This document shows positions 35,746 through 44,739 of a stretch of DNA of 64,000 nt, piece by piece. Numbering within the stretch: position 1 is the stretch's first letter; the number at the start of each line of letters is the position of its first letter. Under the pieces are notes generated by a model, which had not been told where the DNA came from, searched no databases, and saw only the letters and a program-made list of their open reading frames with translations. The translations under genes were made by a program, and so were the position numbers. Origin of the DNA: Brochothrix thermosphacta DSM 20171 = FSL F6-1036 (GTDB taxonomy: Bacteria; Bacillota; Bacilli; Lactobacillales; Listeriaceae); assembly GCF_036884295.1 (NCBI RefSeq), contig NZ_CP145608.1, positions 1,674,001 through 1,738,000 of the forward strand, read 5' to 3'.

Positions 35746-36036
35746 TATATGCACTCCCTTAATTTTGTTGTTTAGTTTACTACATAAAATAATGACATGA
35801 TTGCAGACTGAAGACAAACGTCAAATGAAGTTGCTCCTACTTGTTTACTCGGTTTTTTCTACCCCAAATTCACACGTGGCCCCTGGCAATTCAACGTTTC
35901 CATTCAGTCTTCCTAACTTATAGAAGCATTGCTCAAACATACATTTTATTCTCTATAAGTTCAATGACTTCTAATATACCATTAAAAATGTACATTCATC
36001 GATTAATTTTAGCACATTTTTACATATTATAAAATA
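35746..36036. other. Leader region of accB where efp is normally found
   Basis: About 290 bp between accB and the terminator of the pepP-like gene. No elongation factor P frame or remnant is readable on either strand. It includes a less AT-rich patch (about 35850-35910) of unknown role, perhaps an mRNA leader. Confidence 0.5.
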
Positions 36037-36075
36037 AAAACTGCCCTTTATCTTTTAACTTAGATAAAGAACAGC
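36037..36075 (-). terminator. Terminator after the Xaa-Pro peptidase gene
   Basis: Minus strand CTGTTCTTTATCT...AGATAAAGGGCAG followed by TTTTTATTTT. Confidence 0.85.
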
Positions 36076-36102
36076 CTGAATTTTGGTATTTAAAAGTGAT
36101 GT

Positions 36103-37164
36103 TTATAAGATAATCAAATCTTTTGGTGAATGTGTTAAGACCTCAATACCATCCGTTTTGATAAGGATATCATCTTCAATACGCACGCCACCGATTCCCG
36201 GTAAATAAATACCTGGTTCATCTGTAATAATATTCCCCGCTTCTATCACATGCGGTGATTTTGCTGAAGCATTCGGTCCTTCATGAATTTCTAGTCCAAT
36301 ACCGTGACCTAACGAATGTCCAAAGGCTTCGCCGTATCCTGCTGCTGTAATTACATCACGTGCAATTTTATCAATCTCGATACCTGTTTGACCAGCACGA
36401 ACTTGATCGATCACCGCTAAGTTTGCTTTAAGTGTTACATCATAGATTTCGCGTAACTTATCGCTTGGTTCACCAACCGCGATTGTACGTGTCATATCCG
36501 AAACATACCCATTGTAATAACAACCAAAATCAAGCGTAACAAAATCACCTGTTTCGATTATTTTATTCGATGCGACACCATGTGGCATTGCTGAACGATG
36601 TCCAGATGCTACGATTGTATCAAACGATGCACCTGTTGCACCTTGTCTCATCATATTAAACAATAACTCATTCGATACTTCTTGTTCAGTTACTCCTGGA
36701 CGAATAAAATCTAAAATTGCACTAAACGCGTTATCACTAATAGCGATAGCTTGTTTAACGACTTCTATTTCAGCAGCATCTTTCACCATACGTAATGCTT
36801 CAAAAAGACCACTTACTGGTTCAAGATTAACTCCAAATGATTTCACTAATTCTTGTTTTAATGTCACAGTTACATAATCCGCTTCATAGTGTAGCGTTTT
36901 CAATTGATGCGTTTGTAAACATTTGTTAGCTTCTTCAAACATTGACGAATGATGCTCTACGACTGTAAATTCACTACATTCAGCAGTCGCCTGTTCAGTA
37001 TAGCGGAAATCCGTAATAAAGTAAGCGGCCTCCTGAGTAATAATTGCAATACCAGTTGATCCAGTAAAACCTGTCGCATAGCGCAGATTATAAGGACTTG
37101 TCACAAGTACGGATTCAATCCCTTGTTCGTCCATTTTCTTGCGTATTTTCTCTATTCTTTGCAT
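36103..37164 (-). CDS. Xaa-Pro aminopeptidase family protein (YqhT-like, M24)
   Basis: 353 residues. Creatinase N-terminal domain (about 1-125), then the M24 pita-bread domain with metal ligands in TLDFGCYYNGYVSDMTRTIA, GHSLGHGIGLEIHEGP, DEPGIYLPG and GGVRIEDDILI. It removes N-terminal residues preceding proline. Ribosome site AAAGGGGATG. In Bacillus and Listeria this gene is followed by efp and accB; here a terminator follows instead. Confidence 0.92.
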   Translation of the reverse strand: MQRIEKIRKKMDEQGIESVLVTSPYNLRYATGFTGSTGIAIITQEAAYFITDFRYTEQATAECSEFTVVEHHSSMFEEANKCLQTHQLKTLHYEADYVTVTLKQELVKSFGVNLEPVSGLFEALRMVKDAAEIEVVKQAIAISDNAFSAILDFIRPGVTEQEVSNELLFNMMRQGATGASFDTIVASGHRSAMPHGVASNKIIETGDFVTLDFGCYYNGYVSDMTRTIAVGEPSDKLREIYDVTLKANLAVIDQVRAGQTGIEIDKIARDVITAAGYGEAFGHSLGHGIGLEIHEGPNASAKSPHVIEAGNIITDEPGIYLPGIGGVRIEDDILIKTDGIEVLTHSPKDLIIL

Positions 37165-37299
37165 GATAACATCCCCTTTATCTTTAGATATATACTGCTT
37201 CAGTATACCATATTTTAGTCCTGTTAGAATATTCTAACAATACTTACTTTTTTATTAGATATCTGTTTCACTTTGTTATAGCATTAACTGTTTTTATGC

Positions 37300-37305
37300 T
37301 ATACT
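37300..37305 (+). promoter_or_regulatory. Extended -10 box upstream of yqhQ
   Basis: TGCTATACT, an extended -10, about 30 bp before the ribosome site of yqhQ. Confidence 0.5.
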
Positions 37306-37342
37306 AATAGTTATCTTTTACAGACAGAAAGGAAGCACAAAC

Positions 37343-38320
37343 ATGAGTGAATCTAAGAGTGTTTATGGGGGCCAGGCTGTCATCGAAGGTGTGATGTTTG
37401 GTACTGGAAAACACACAGTTACTGCCGTTCGTCACGCGGATGACAGTCTGAGTTATTACTATTTAGAAAGACAATCAAAACCATGGGCGCAAAAATTAAA
37501 AAAAGTGCCTCTTATCCGTGGAGTAATTGCTTTGTTAGAATCGACTAAAATCGGTGGACAACATTTAAATTATTCAGCGGAACAACAAGAAGAACCGGAA
37601 AAAGAACCAGAAAAGAAACGTTCAAAAATCATTGATACGAGCCTTTATATTGGTATTGCGATATTGGGAGTATTCACCTTCCTCTTCGCTAAATTCGCTT
37701 TAACCTTAATCCCTGTTTTTTTAGCAGGTCTTCTACAACCAATTTTCCCTGGACATGCCTTACAAGTTGTCTTAGAAAGTGTTTTCAAACTGATTTTATT
37801 GGTTACTTATTTGTTAGCAATTTCACAAACAAAGTTGATAAAAACAGTTTTTCAATATCATGGATCAGAACACAAGGTCATTAATTGTTATGAAAGTGGA
37901 CAAGAACTCACGGTTGCTAATGTCCAAAAAGCAACGCGTCTACATTATCGCTGTGGTTCAAGTTTTATTTTATTTACAGTGATCATTGGCATGTTTGTTT
38001 ATTTCTTCTTCCCAACCGATCCATTTTGGTTACGGATATTATCTCGTATTCTTTTAATTCCAGTTGTTATGGGAATTTCTTTCGAAGTATTGCAGGCAAC
38101 AAATAAATGTCGTAATATTCCTGTTTTAAAGTACTTGGGGTATCCAGGTTTATGGTTACAGCTTCTAACGACAAAAGAACCCACAGATAAACAAGTTGAA
38201 GTTGCAATTGCTTCTTTCAAAGCACTACAAGAAATCGAACATACGCCATCTTTATTGGAAACAGATGCTCGTTTCGTGAAAGCGGATCCTTTATTAGCAG
38301 GAAAGATTGTCAGTAATTAG
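37343..38320 (+). CDS. yqhQ: DUF1385 membrane protein YqhQ
   Basis: 325 residues. VYGGQAVIEGVMFGTGKHTV at the N-terminus, IRGVIALLESTKIGGQHLNY, then four or more membrane helices (about 95-150 and 200-260) and QYHGSEHKVINCYESGQELT define DUF1385. YHGAEHK-type His/Cys residues may bind metal. Function unknown. Position beside pepP and the rhodanese gene is conserved with Bacillus yqhQ/yqhL. Confidence 0.9.
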   Translation: MSESKSVYGGQAVIEGVMFGTGKHTVTAVRHADDSLSYYYLERQSKPWAQKLKKVPLIRGVIALLESTKIGGQHLNYSAEQQEEPEKEPEKKRSKIIDTSLYIGIAILGVFTFLFAKFALTLIPVFLAGLLQPIFPGHALQVVLESVFKLILLVTYLLAISQTKLIKTVFQYHGSEHKVINCYESGQELTVANVQKATRLHYRCGSSFILFTVIIGMFVYFFFPTDPFWLRILSRILLIPVVMGISFEVLQATNKCRNIPVLKYLGYPGLWLQLLTTKEPTDKQVEVAIASFKALQEIEHTPSLLETDARFVKADPLLAGKIVSN

Positions 38321-38415
38321 TATAATTTAAAAATAAACAGAAATATCTCTTTATTAACAACACAACTATCGCTATAATTAAGAGGTATTGAATTAACTAA
38401 GAAGAGGTGTCACTA

Positions 38416-38796
38416 TTGAAATTCTTGATTACACTATTGGTGGTTATTGCCGCTATTGTTCTTTACCAACTCTATTTTGTTGTTCGCGCACGACGTATTG
38501 TTACGCGCTTAACAGAAGATGAATTCAAACAAGGGTATCGTAAAGCTCAATTAATTGATGTTCGTGAACAACGTGAATTTGACGCAGGACATATTCTAGG
38601 TGCTCGTAACATTCCTTTTTCACAATTCCGTCAACGTTCTAATGAACTTCGTACAGATTTACCAATCTACATTTATTGCCAAGGTTCTGCTCGTAGCAAC
38701 CGTTTCGCTATCAAAATGGCGAAAAAAGGTGCAAAAGATATCTACCAACTTAAAGGTGGTTATCAAGGGTGGAAAGGTAAAACAAAAGCAAAATAA
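38416..38796 (+). CDS. yqhL: Membrane-anchored rhodanese-like protein YqhL
   Basis: 126 residues. The start is taken at TTG 38416, nine bases after AGAGG; the GTG at 38407 touches the ribosome site. N-terminal transmembrane helix (FLITLLVVIAAIVLYQLYFV), then a rhodanese domain: LIDVREQREFDAGHILGARN and the active-site loop YCQGSARS with the persulfide cysteine, then LKGGYQGWKG. Probably a sulfur carrier at the membrane. Confidence 0.9.
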   Translation: MKFLITLLVVIAAIVLYQLYFVVRARRIVTRLTEDEFKQGYRKAQLIDVREQREFDAGHILGARNIPFSQFRQRSNELRTDLPIYIYCQGSARSNRFAIKMAKKGAKDIYQLKGGYQGWKGKTKAK

Positions 38797-38819
38797 GGCA
38801 GTTATCACTTTATTTATTT

Positions 38820-38859
38820 AAAAAGACTATTTCCATCAAATGGGAATAGTCTTTTTTTG
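38820..38859 (+). terminator. Terminator
   Basis: AAAAAGACTATTTCC-ATCAAAT-GGGAATAGTCTTTTTTT. Confidence 0.92.
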
Positions 38860-38956
38860 TTTTTTACATCTACTCATAATAAAAGTGAGACATCTTTTTT
38901 CCAATTCATTTCATCTTCGTACTCACTAAGATAGCTATTTTATCTCTCCTGAGATG

Positions 38957-39000
38957 AAAAATGCCCCCACTCTTGCATGATACACAAGAACGGGGGTTAT
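38957..39000 (-). terminator. Terminator of the malic enzyme gene
   Basis: Minus strand AACCCCCGTTCTTG...CAAGAGTGGGGGCATTTTT, with unusually GC-rich arms. Confidence 0.88.
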
Positions 39001-39015
39001 GTTTATTCGATATTC

Positions 39016-40647
39016 TTAATGATAGGTTGCTTCCCACATCTTCTCACGTACTGCTGTTTCAGCATCAGTAATTGTGATGGTATTGAGTTTCTCTGAGACG
39101 GCTTGCTTCACAACAGCTGTTGCTACTGCTAACGATGCGTGTTGTAAATCAGCTACTTTCGGCAATAGCGGTGCACCTACAACACTCGTATCAACTAAAT
39201 TAGCTACGGCATTCGCTGCAGCACTAAGCATTCCCATTGTAATTCGTTCTGCCTGACAAACGACAGCTCCTAATCCTAACCCTGGGTACAATAACGCATT
39301 GTTAGCTTGTCCAATTGTGTAAGTCACACCTTTGTAGTCAACAGGTGCAAACGGACTGCCTGTCACTACGAGGGCTTGTCCATTAGTCCACTTGATAATG
39401 TCTTCTGGTTTAGCTTCAGATAAGCGGGTTGGGTTTGATAACGGAATAATGGCGGGTTGTTCTGATACCTCAGCCATTGCTCTGACAACATCTTCTGTAA
39501 AGGCACCTGTAACACCTGATGCACCAATTAACATGGTGGGTTTAAGTTGTTTAATAACTGCGACTAAATCTGTCGTATCAAGGTCACCTAATTCTGAACG
39601 TTCATGTGCAAACTGTTTTTGCCCGTCTGTTAAATCCTCATGCTCAGTTGTCACAAGGCCAAAACGATCATAAATAAAGAGTTGCTGTTTAATCACGGCT
39701 TCATCTTGCCCACTTTGGCGTGACATTTCATCTAAGAGTTGTGTTGCGACACCAATCCCTGCTGTTCCACCACCAAAAATGAGAATGCGTTGTGATGGTA
39801 GTTTGATGTTTGCTGCTTTTGAGGCAGACACAGCGGCTGCTACAACCATAATTCCTGTGCCTTGTATATCGTCATTAAATGTTAAATAATCGTTGCGATA
39901 TTTTTCTAAGATACGTGCTGCATTTTCACGACCAAAATCTTCCCAGTGCAACAATACATTCGGATAATTTGTTGTCATTGTTTGCACAATTGTTTCAATA
40001 AACGTATCAAAACGTTCGCCACGCACTCGCTCATGACGATTACCCAGATAAAACGGGTCATTAATTAATGCCTCGTTGTTTGTCCCAACATCCAATACGA
40101 CAGGTAATACTTCAGCAGGGTTCACTTTTGCTGCCACTGTATAGACAGCTAGTTTACCAATGGCAATATTCACACCATTAATTCCCCAGTCTCCAATTCC
40201 AAGTACGCCTTCACCATCGGTAATGACAATCATTTTTATATGAGGGTTTTCAGAGGCACGCTGTTTTACAATTCGTTGAATTACGGACGTTGAATCGTTG
40301 ATTGATAAAAATAACGCATCCTTTGGTGATGTGTAATCTTCATTGTATCGAATGACAGCATCGCCAATCGTAGGCGTGTAAATAACAGGTAACATTTCCG
40401 TGACATGTGCGCCAATTAAATGATAAAACAACACACGGTTTGTATCATATAACCCCATTAAAAAGAGGTGTTGACTCATCGCATCCGCTTTCGCTAAAAA
40501 TTGTTGATAGGCCTGTTCACTTTGTTGCTCAATTGTTTGAATGGCTGGTGGCAATAAACCTTCCAAACCGTATGTTTCACGTTCTGCTTTTGTAAAAGCT
40601 GTTCCTTTATTGGTCATGGCATTGTTTAATCGAGTTAACGCGTCCAT
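39016..40647 (-). CDS. Malolactic enzyme / NAD-dependent malic enzyme
   Basis: 543 residues. Malic-enzyme fold: LPVIYTPTIGDAVIRYNEDY (N-domain), VITDGEGVLGIGDWG, DVGTNN, EDFGRENAARILEKYR, TFNDDIQGTGIMVVAA, the NAD loop IFGGGTAGIGVATQLL and PLSNPTRLSEAKPED. Length (about 540) and the LNNAMTNKGTAFTKAERE start match LAB malolactic enzymes, which convert L-malate directly to L-lactate. The NAD-malic enzyme reaction cannot be excluded from sequence. No malate permease or LysR regulator is next to it. Confidence 0.87.
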   Translation of the reverse strand: MDALTRLNNAMTNKGTAFTKAERETYGLEGLLPPAIQTIEQQSEQAYQQFLAKADAMSQHLFLMGLYDTNRVLFYHLIGAHVTEMLPVIYTPTIGDAVIRYNEDYTSPKDALFLSINDSTSVIQRIVKQRASENPHIKMIVITDGEGVLGIGDWGINGVNIAIGKLAVYTVAAKVNPAEVLPVVLDVGTNNEALINDPFYLGNRHERVRGERFDTFIETIVQTMTTNYPNVLLHWEDFGRENAARILEKYRNDYLTFNDDIQGTGIMVVAAAVSASKAANIKLPSQRILIFGGGTAGIGVATQLLDEMSRQSGQDEAVIKQQLFIYDRFGLVTTEHEDLTDGQKQFAHERSELGDLDTTDLVAVIKQLKPTMLIGASGVTGAFTEDVVRAMAEVSEQPAIIPLSNPTRLSEAKPEDIIKWTNGQALVVTGSPFAPVDYKGVTYTIGQANNALLYPGLGLGAVVCQAERITMGMLSAAANAVANLVDTSVVGAPLLPKVADLQHASLAVATAVVKQAVSEKLNTITITDAETAVREKMWEATYH

Positions 40648-40750
40648 AAGTCATCTCCTTTAGTCGAATACGGTTAGCTAAGGCTCCGCTTCTATTACAA
40701 CTATATTATACCTCAAAACGAACGAAGCTTGAAGAACGAGTCTTCTATAC

Positions 40751-41539
40751 TTACTTTTCTAGCTGATATAATTCAGGACGACGATCTGCAAAAATAGGAA
40801 TACGTCCCCGAGCTTCTGCTACCTGCTCTAAATCTAAGTTTGCACTTAAGAAACGTTCTTCGGCATCTGCTTCTGCAATAATCTCTCCCCAAGGGTTAAC
40901 TATTAAAGAATGTCCAGCAAAAATATTTTCTGGATTGTTACCACAAACATTGATACCAACTACAAAACATTGGTTTTCAATTGCGCGGGCTTGTAACAAG
41001 GTACGCCAATGATGCAGTCGAGGCTCTGGCCATTGTGCGGGCACATACAATACGTGCGCTCCTTTTAACGCATGATGTCTTTGCCACTCACTGAAGCGTA
41101 AATCGTAACAAATAGCGCTGCTTTGCTTAATGCCATCCAGTTCAAAAAGATGTTCCATTCTACCAGCGGTTAGATACTTATCTTCAGCCATCAAACCAAA
41201 CAAATGTACCTTATCGTACTGGCTCAATAATTTGCCTGTGCGATCATACACGTACGTTCGATTGTAAAATTCCCCCTCTTCTTTTACTGCAACTGAACCA
41301 CCAATAATATTCACTTTTAACTGTTCTGCGAGTTTCGACAATAAGTATTGGGTTTCTTTACCCTTTTCATCGGCAATTGTTGCTAATTCTGTTAAGGCAT
41401 AACCAGTGTTCCACATTTCAGGTAATATTATCACATCAGTTCCAGTTTGAGCCGCAGTTTTTATTTTTGTAGCAACGTTTTTAAAATTGGTCTTTGGGTC
41501 TCCAAAAGCAACTGACATCTGTATACACGTTATTTCCAT
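40751..41539 (-). CDS. mtnU: Carbon-nitrogen hydrolase (omega-amidase-like, MtnU)
   Basis: 262 residues. Nitrilase superfamily triad visible: Glu41 in LPEMWNTGY, Lys110 in QYDKVHLF and Cys144 in AICYDLRF. PAQWPEPRLHHWRTLLQARA and IVNPWGEII complete the fold. MtnU-type enzymes deamidate the 2-oxoacid amide left by glutamine transamination. It is divergent from an mtnE-like aminotransferase, the expected partner. Confidence 0.88.
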   Translation of the reverse strand: MEITCIQMSVAFGDPKTNFKNVATKIKTAAQTGTDVIILPEMWNTGYALTELATIADEKGKETQYLLSKLAEQLKVNIIGGSVAVKEEGEFYNRTYVYDRTGKLLSQYDKVHLFGLMAEDKYLTAGRMEHLFELDGIKQSSAICYDLRFSEWQRHHALKGAHVLYVPAQWPEPRLHHWRTLLQARAIENQCFVVGINVCGNNPENIFAGHSLIVNPWGEIIAEADAEERFLSANLDLEQVAEARGRIPIFADRRPELYQLEK

Positions 41540-41660
41540 CCGTTTTTCCCCCTCGATTTGTTCATTCTTTTATTATAACGCATTTTCCGATTATGCTATA
41601 GACAGAAAATTCCGATAGCTGTAAAATAGAACTCATTACAGTGAGAGAAAGGTGACCTTA

Positions 41661-42827
41661 ATGAAATTATCCCAACGTATGAAAAAACTTCCACCGCAAT
41701 TTTTTGCAACGCTTGTTCGTAATGTCAACTTAGCGAAAGCTGAAGGTCGCGATATTATTAATCTCGGTCAAGGAAATCCTGACCAACCAACGCCTCCCCA
41801 TATCGTAGCAAAATTACAGGAAAGTGCCGCTTTACCTAAAAATCATGGTTACGGTCCTTTTACTGGCCTGGATACATTCAAAGCTGCTGTCGCAACATTT
41901 TACCAGCGTGAATATAATGTAACACTAGATCCAACATCAGAAGTCGCAATTATATTCGGTAGTAAAACAGGTTTAGTTGAATTGCCACTTTGTTTAATGG
42001 ATCCTGGCGATGCCATGCTTTTACCTGACCCTGGTTATCCTGACTACCTTAGTGGACCAGCTTTATTTGACACAGAAATCATTTCAATGCCTCTAGAAGA
42101 AAAAAATGACTTTTTACCCGATTACACAAGACTTATTGAAGCTGATAAAAAACGTGCGGAGTGGCTTTACTTAAATTATCCTAACAATCCGACTGGCGCA
42201 ATCGCAACACCGGCATTTTTTGCTGAAACAGTTGCTTTAGCGAAAAAACACACGATTGGCGTACTTCATGATTTTGCCTATGGCGCGATTGGGTTTGATG
42301 GCGTAAAACCTCCTAGTTTTCTCGAAACACCTGGCGCTAAAGAGGTCGGGATAGAACTTTATACCTTATCTAAAACATATAATATGGCTGGTTGGCGTGT
42401 TGGGTTTGCAGTTGGAAATGCCACTGCAATCGAAGCAATCAACCTTGTACAAGATCATTTATTTGTCAGTCTCTTTCCTGCTATTCAAGAAGCAGCAATC
42501 GAAGCTTTATTGGGTGATCAGCAAAATGTGACGGATTTAGTCGCACGTTATGAAAAACGCCGCAATGCTTTAATAAGTGGTTGCCAAGCTATCGGTTGGG
42601 AGGTTGCGGCTCCTCAGGGTTCTTTTTTTGCTTGGTTACCGGTTCCAAACGGCTATACAAGCACTGACTTCACAGCGCTATTACTTAATGAAGCAGATGT
42701 TGCAGTAGCCGATGGTAGTGGTTTTGGTACATATGGCGAAGGTTATATTCGCGTGAGTTTATTAATTGATGAAAAACGTATCGCTGAAGCACTGACACGA
42801 ATTGCAGCCTTACATTTATTCGATTAA
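41661..42827 (+). CDS. mtnE: PLP-dependent aminotransferase (MtnE-like)
   Basis: 388 residues from ATG at 41661 (AAAGGTGA upstream). Fold-type I transaminase: INLGQGNPDQPTP, YGPFTGLDTFKAA, LNYPNNPTGA, DFAYGAIGFDG, the PLP lysine in YTLSKTYNMAGWRVGFAVG, and a C-terminal IRVSLLIDEKRI. In Bacillus the homologue makes methionine from KMTB using glutamine. None of the other methionine-salvage genes (mtnA, K, W, X, B, D) is nearby, so the substrate may differ. Confidence 0.85.
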   Translation: MKLSQRMKKLPPQFFATLVRNVNLAKAEGRDIINLGQGNPDQPTPPHIVAKLQESAALPKNHGYGPFTGLDTFKAAVATFYQREYNVTLDPTSEVAIIFGSKTGLVELPLCLMDPGDAMLLPDPGYPDYLSGPALFDTEIISMPLEEKNDFLPDYTRLIEADKKRAEWLYLNYPNNPTGAIATPAFFAETVALAKKHTIGVLHDFAYGAIGFDGVKPPSFLETPGAKEVGIELYTLSKTYNMAGWRVGFAVGNATAIEAINLVQDHLFVSLFPAIQEAAIEALLGDQQNVTDLVARYEKRRNALISGCQAIGWEVAAPQGSFFAWLPVPNGYTSTDFTALLLNEADVAVADGSGFGTYGEGYIRVSLLIDEKRIAEALTRIAALHLFD

Positions 42828-42897
42828 ATTATTTGAGTTTATTGCTTTTTTGCGTTTTAATGAGTGTAAGTAGTGGATTAAAAAGGGGTTGATTAAC

Positions 42898-43281
42898 ATG
42901 CCATTACTCGCATTTGATGGCGAGTGTCTACTCTGCCATTCGTTTATCCGTGTCTTGTTACGGCTTGATCGCAAAGAAATGTTTCAACTTACTTCTATCG
43001 ATTCCGACTATTTTAAAGAACGTATAAAAAAACAGCCTGTTGATGTAACCATTGATAGCGTTATTCTGTTTAGCGATACTTCTGTCTACTATGAATCAAC
43101 GGCTATTATCGAAACATTAAGACAGCTACCGTTCATCGGTCGATTGGCGCCATTAGGTTATCTTATTCCCAAAGGTAGACGTGATAAGCTTTATCGATTG
43201 ATTGCGAAACATCGTAAAAAAAAGACATTACCTCTCGTTTGTCCACTGGTTCCTTTAGAGTGGCGACATCGTATTAAATAA
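42898..43281 (+). CDS. DCC family thiol-disulfide oxidoreductase-like (DUF393)
   Basis: 127 residues from ATG at 42898 (AAGGGG upstream). The N-terminal FDGECLLCHSFIRVLLRLD has the DxxCxxC motif that defines the DCC family, and the middle SVYYESTAIIETLRQLPFIG is typical. Thioredoxin-like; role unknown. It follows mtnE by 70 bp on the same strand and ends at a bidirectional terminator. Confidence 0.88.
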   Translation: MPLLAFDGECLLCHSFIRVLLRLDRKEMFQLTSIDSDYFKERIKKQPVDVTIDSVILFSDTSVYYESTAIIETLRQLPFIGRLAPLGYLIPKGRRDKLYRLIAKHRKKKTLPLVCPLVPLEWRHRIK

Positions 43282-43282
43282 A

Positions 43283-43331
43283 AAAACCGTCTCTTTTCCA
43301 ACACAATTGTGCGGATAAGAGACGGTTTTAC
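43283..43331. terminator. Bidirectional terminator
   Basis: AAACCGTCTCTTTTCC...GGATAAGAGACGGTTT between convergent genes. Confidence 0.9.
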
Positions 43332-43337
43332 TTATGT

Positions 43338-44504
43338 TTATTTAGCAGTATACAAACGCATATGTTCTTTCATACCCACTAACTTAATGGGTGCTTGATC
43401 TAATTTTTCATCGATACTGTAGTCAGAACCATCTGTCGGTAAAGTCGCTTTAAATAGTTCCTCATATTCTGGAATACTTAAGCGTTTACGTTGTGCCAGT
43501 TGTTCAGTATGCGCCGCTGTATATAATTGATTAGCGAAACCTTCAACGAGTGTCGCACTGAAAAATTCTGCAACAGCTCCTGATCCATAACTGAACAAGC
43601 CTAAACGTGAACCTTCTGTTAACGTCGTTTGATGTTCAAGGAGAGACATTAATCCAAGATAAAGTGAGCCCGTATAAATATTACCAATTTGTCGACTGTA
43701 TTTTGTGCTTAATTGATAATAGTTTAACAGTTCCGCTTGTTTTTCTTCATCAACGGTAGTTATGATCGTATCCAATGCTTTTTTGCCCATTTTTGTATAA
43801 GGTAAATGGAAACATAATGCTTCAAAATCAGCAAGAGATAATCCTGTTTTTTCGGTGTAAGTTGCCCACATTTCCTCAAAGAAATGAACATACTGTTCAG
43901 TCGAATATTTGCCTTGAACAACAGCTGTTTCAGAATAAAGAGGACGCCAAAAATCCATAATATCTTCTGTCATGTAAACATTGTCATTATTAAATGCTAA
44001 ACAACGTGGATTAGCAGTGACTAACATCGCTACTGCCCCTGCGCCTTGCGTTGGTTCACCTGGTGTTGATAAGCCATAACGCGCAATATCTGATCCGATC
44101 ACCAATGCTTTTTTATCAGGATGCGCTGCGACGTGATTTTGCGCATAACTTAATCCTGCTGTCGCTGCATAACATGCCTCTTTAAATTCAATTGCACGCG
44201 CATGTTTAGGTAAACCTAACAAACGATGAATATACACTGCCCCTGCTTTCGAGTGATCGATGCCTGACTCTGAGGCAAAAATGACCAAATCAATCGCCGC
44301 GATATCTTCTGGTGTTAATAGGTTAAGCGCTGCATTTGCTCCCATTGTTACTGCATCTTGGCTTAATGGGGCGAAGCCCATTTGATCTTGCCCAATACCA
44401 ATTGTAAACTTGTTGGGATCAATTTCACGCGCTTCCGCTAATTCGACCATATCGACATAAAAGGCTGGCGTGTAAAAACTCATTTTATCAATACCTATTT
44501 TCAT
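43338..44504 (-). CDS. mvaS: Hydroxymethylglutaryl-CoA synthase
   Basis: 388 residues from ATG at 44504 (AAAGGTG upstream; a GTG at 44513 overlaps that site). Bacterial HMG-CoA synthase: MKIGIDKMSFYTPAFYVDMV, IGIGQDQMGFAP, catalytic Cys111 in EFKEACYAATAGL, CFHLPYTKMGKKA with the active-site His, and IGNIYTGSLYLGL. It condenses acetoacetyl-CoA with acetyl-CoA in the mevalonate pathway. Divergent from the thiolase/HMG-CoA reductase pair. Confidence 0.95.
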   Translation of the reverse strand: MKIGIDKMSFYTPAFYVDMVELAEAREIDPNKFTIGIGQDQMGFAPLSQDAVTMGANAALNLLTPEDIAAIDLVIFASESGIDHSKAGAVYIHRLLGLPKHARAIEFKEACYAATAGLSYAQNHVAAHPDKKALVIGSDIARYGLSTPGEPTQGAGAVAMLVTANPRCLAFNNDNVYMTEDIMDFWRPLYSETAVVQGKYSTEQYVHFFEEMWATYTEKTGLSLADFEALCFHLPYTKMGKKALDTIITTVDEEKQAELLNYYQLSTKYSRQIGNIYTGSLYLGLMSLLEHQTTLTEGSRLGLFSYGSGAVAEFFSATLVEGFANQLYTAAHTEQLAQRKRLSIPEYEELFKATLPTDGSDYSIDEKLDQAPIKLVGMKEHMRLYTAK

Positions 44505-44694
44505 TGTGGACACCTTTTTCTTAGTTTATTTTTTGTTTGTGAGTATGTCCTTAGTCTATTAAAAATTCGACTTAAAAACAACTGATTTGAGCGTTTTTCC
44601 TGAATATTCTTTATTATTCTCTCTAAATGTCACAAATTTTGTAAGCGGTAACGTAAAATACACCCTTTTCTTTCGTATTATTGTTTTAAAATGC

Positions 44695-44700
44695 TATAAT
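44695..44700 (+). promoter_or_regulatory. Extended -10 of the thiolase-mvaA operon
   Basis: TGCTATAAT (44692-44700), 40 bp before the thiolase ATG, with no strong -35. Confidence 0.55.
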
Positions 44701-44739
44701 AACAGGGCAATTACTACGTATTACAAAAGGAGACTTCCC

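Noticed and set aside
35841-36032. 63-codon plus-strand frame upstream of accB
   Set aside because: No ribosome site, no homology I can see, and it lies in the leader antisense to accB transcription; not an efp fragment either.
44587-44739. 51-residue N-terminal extension of the thiolase
   Set aside because: The extension crosses the extended -10 promoter, and the thiolase fold starts at MKDIVIVSTARSPIG with a strong ribosome site.
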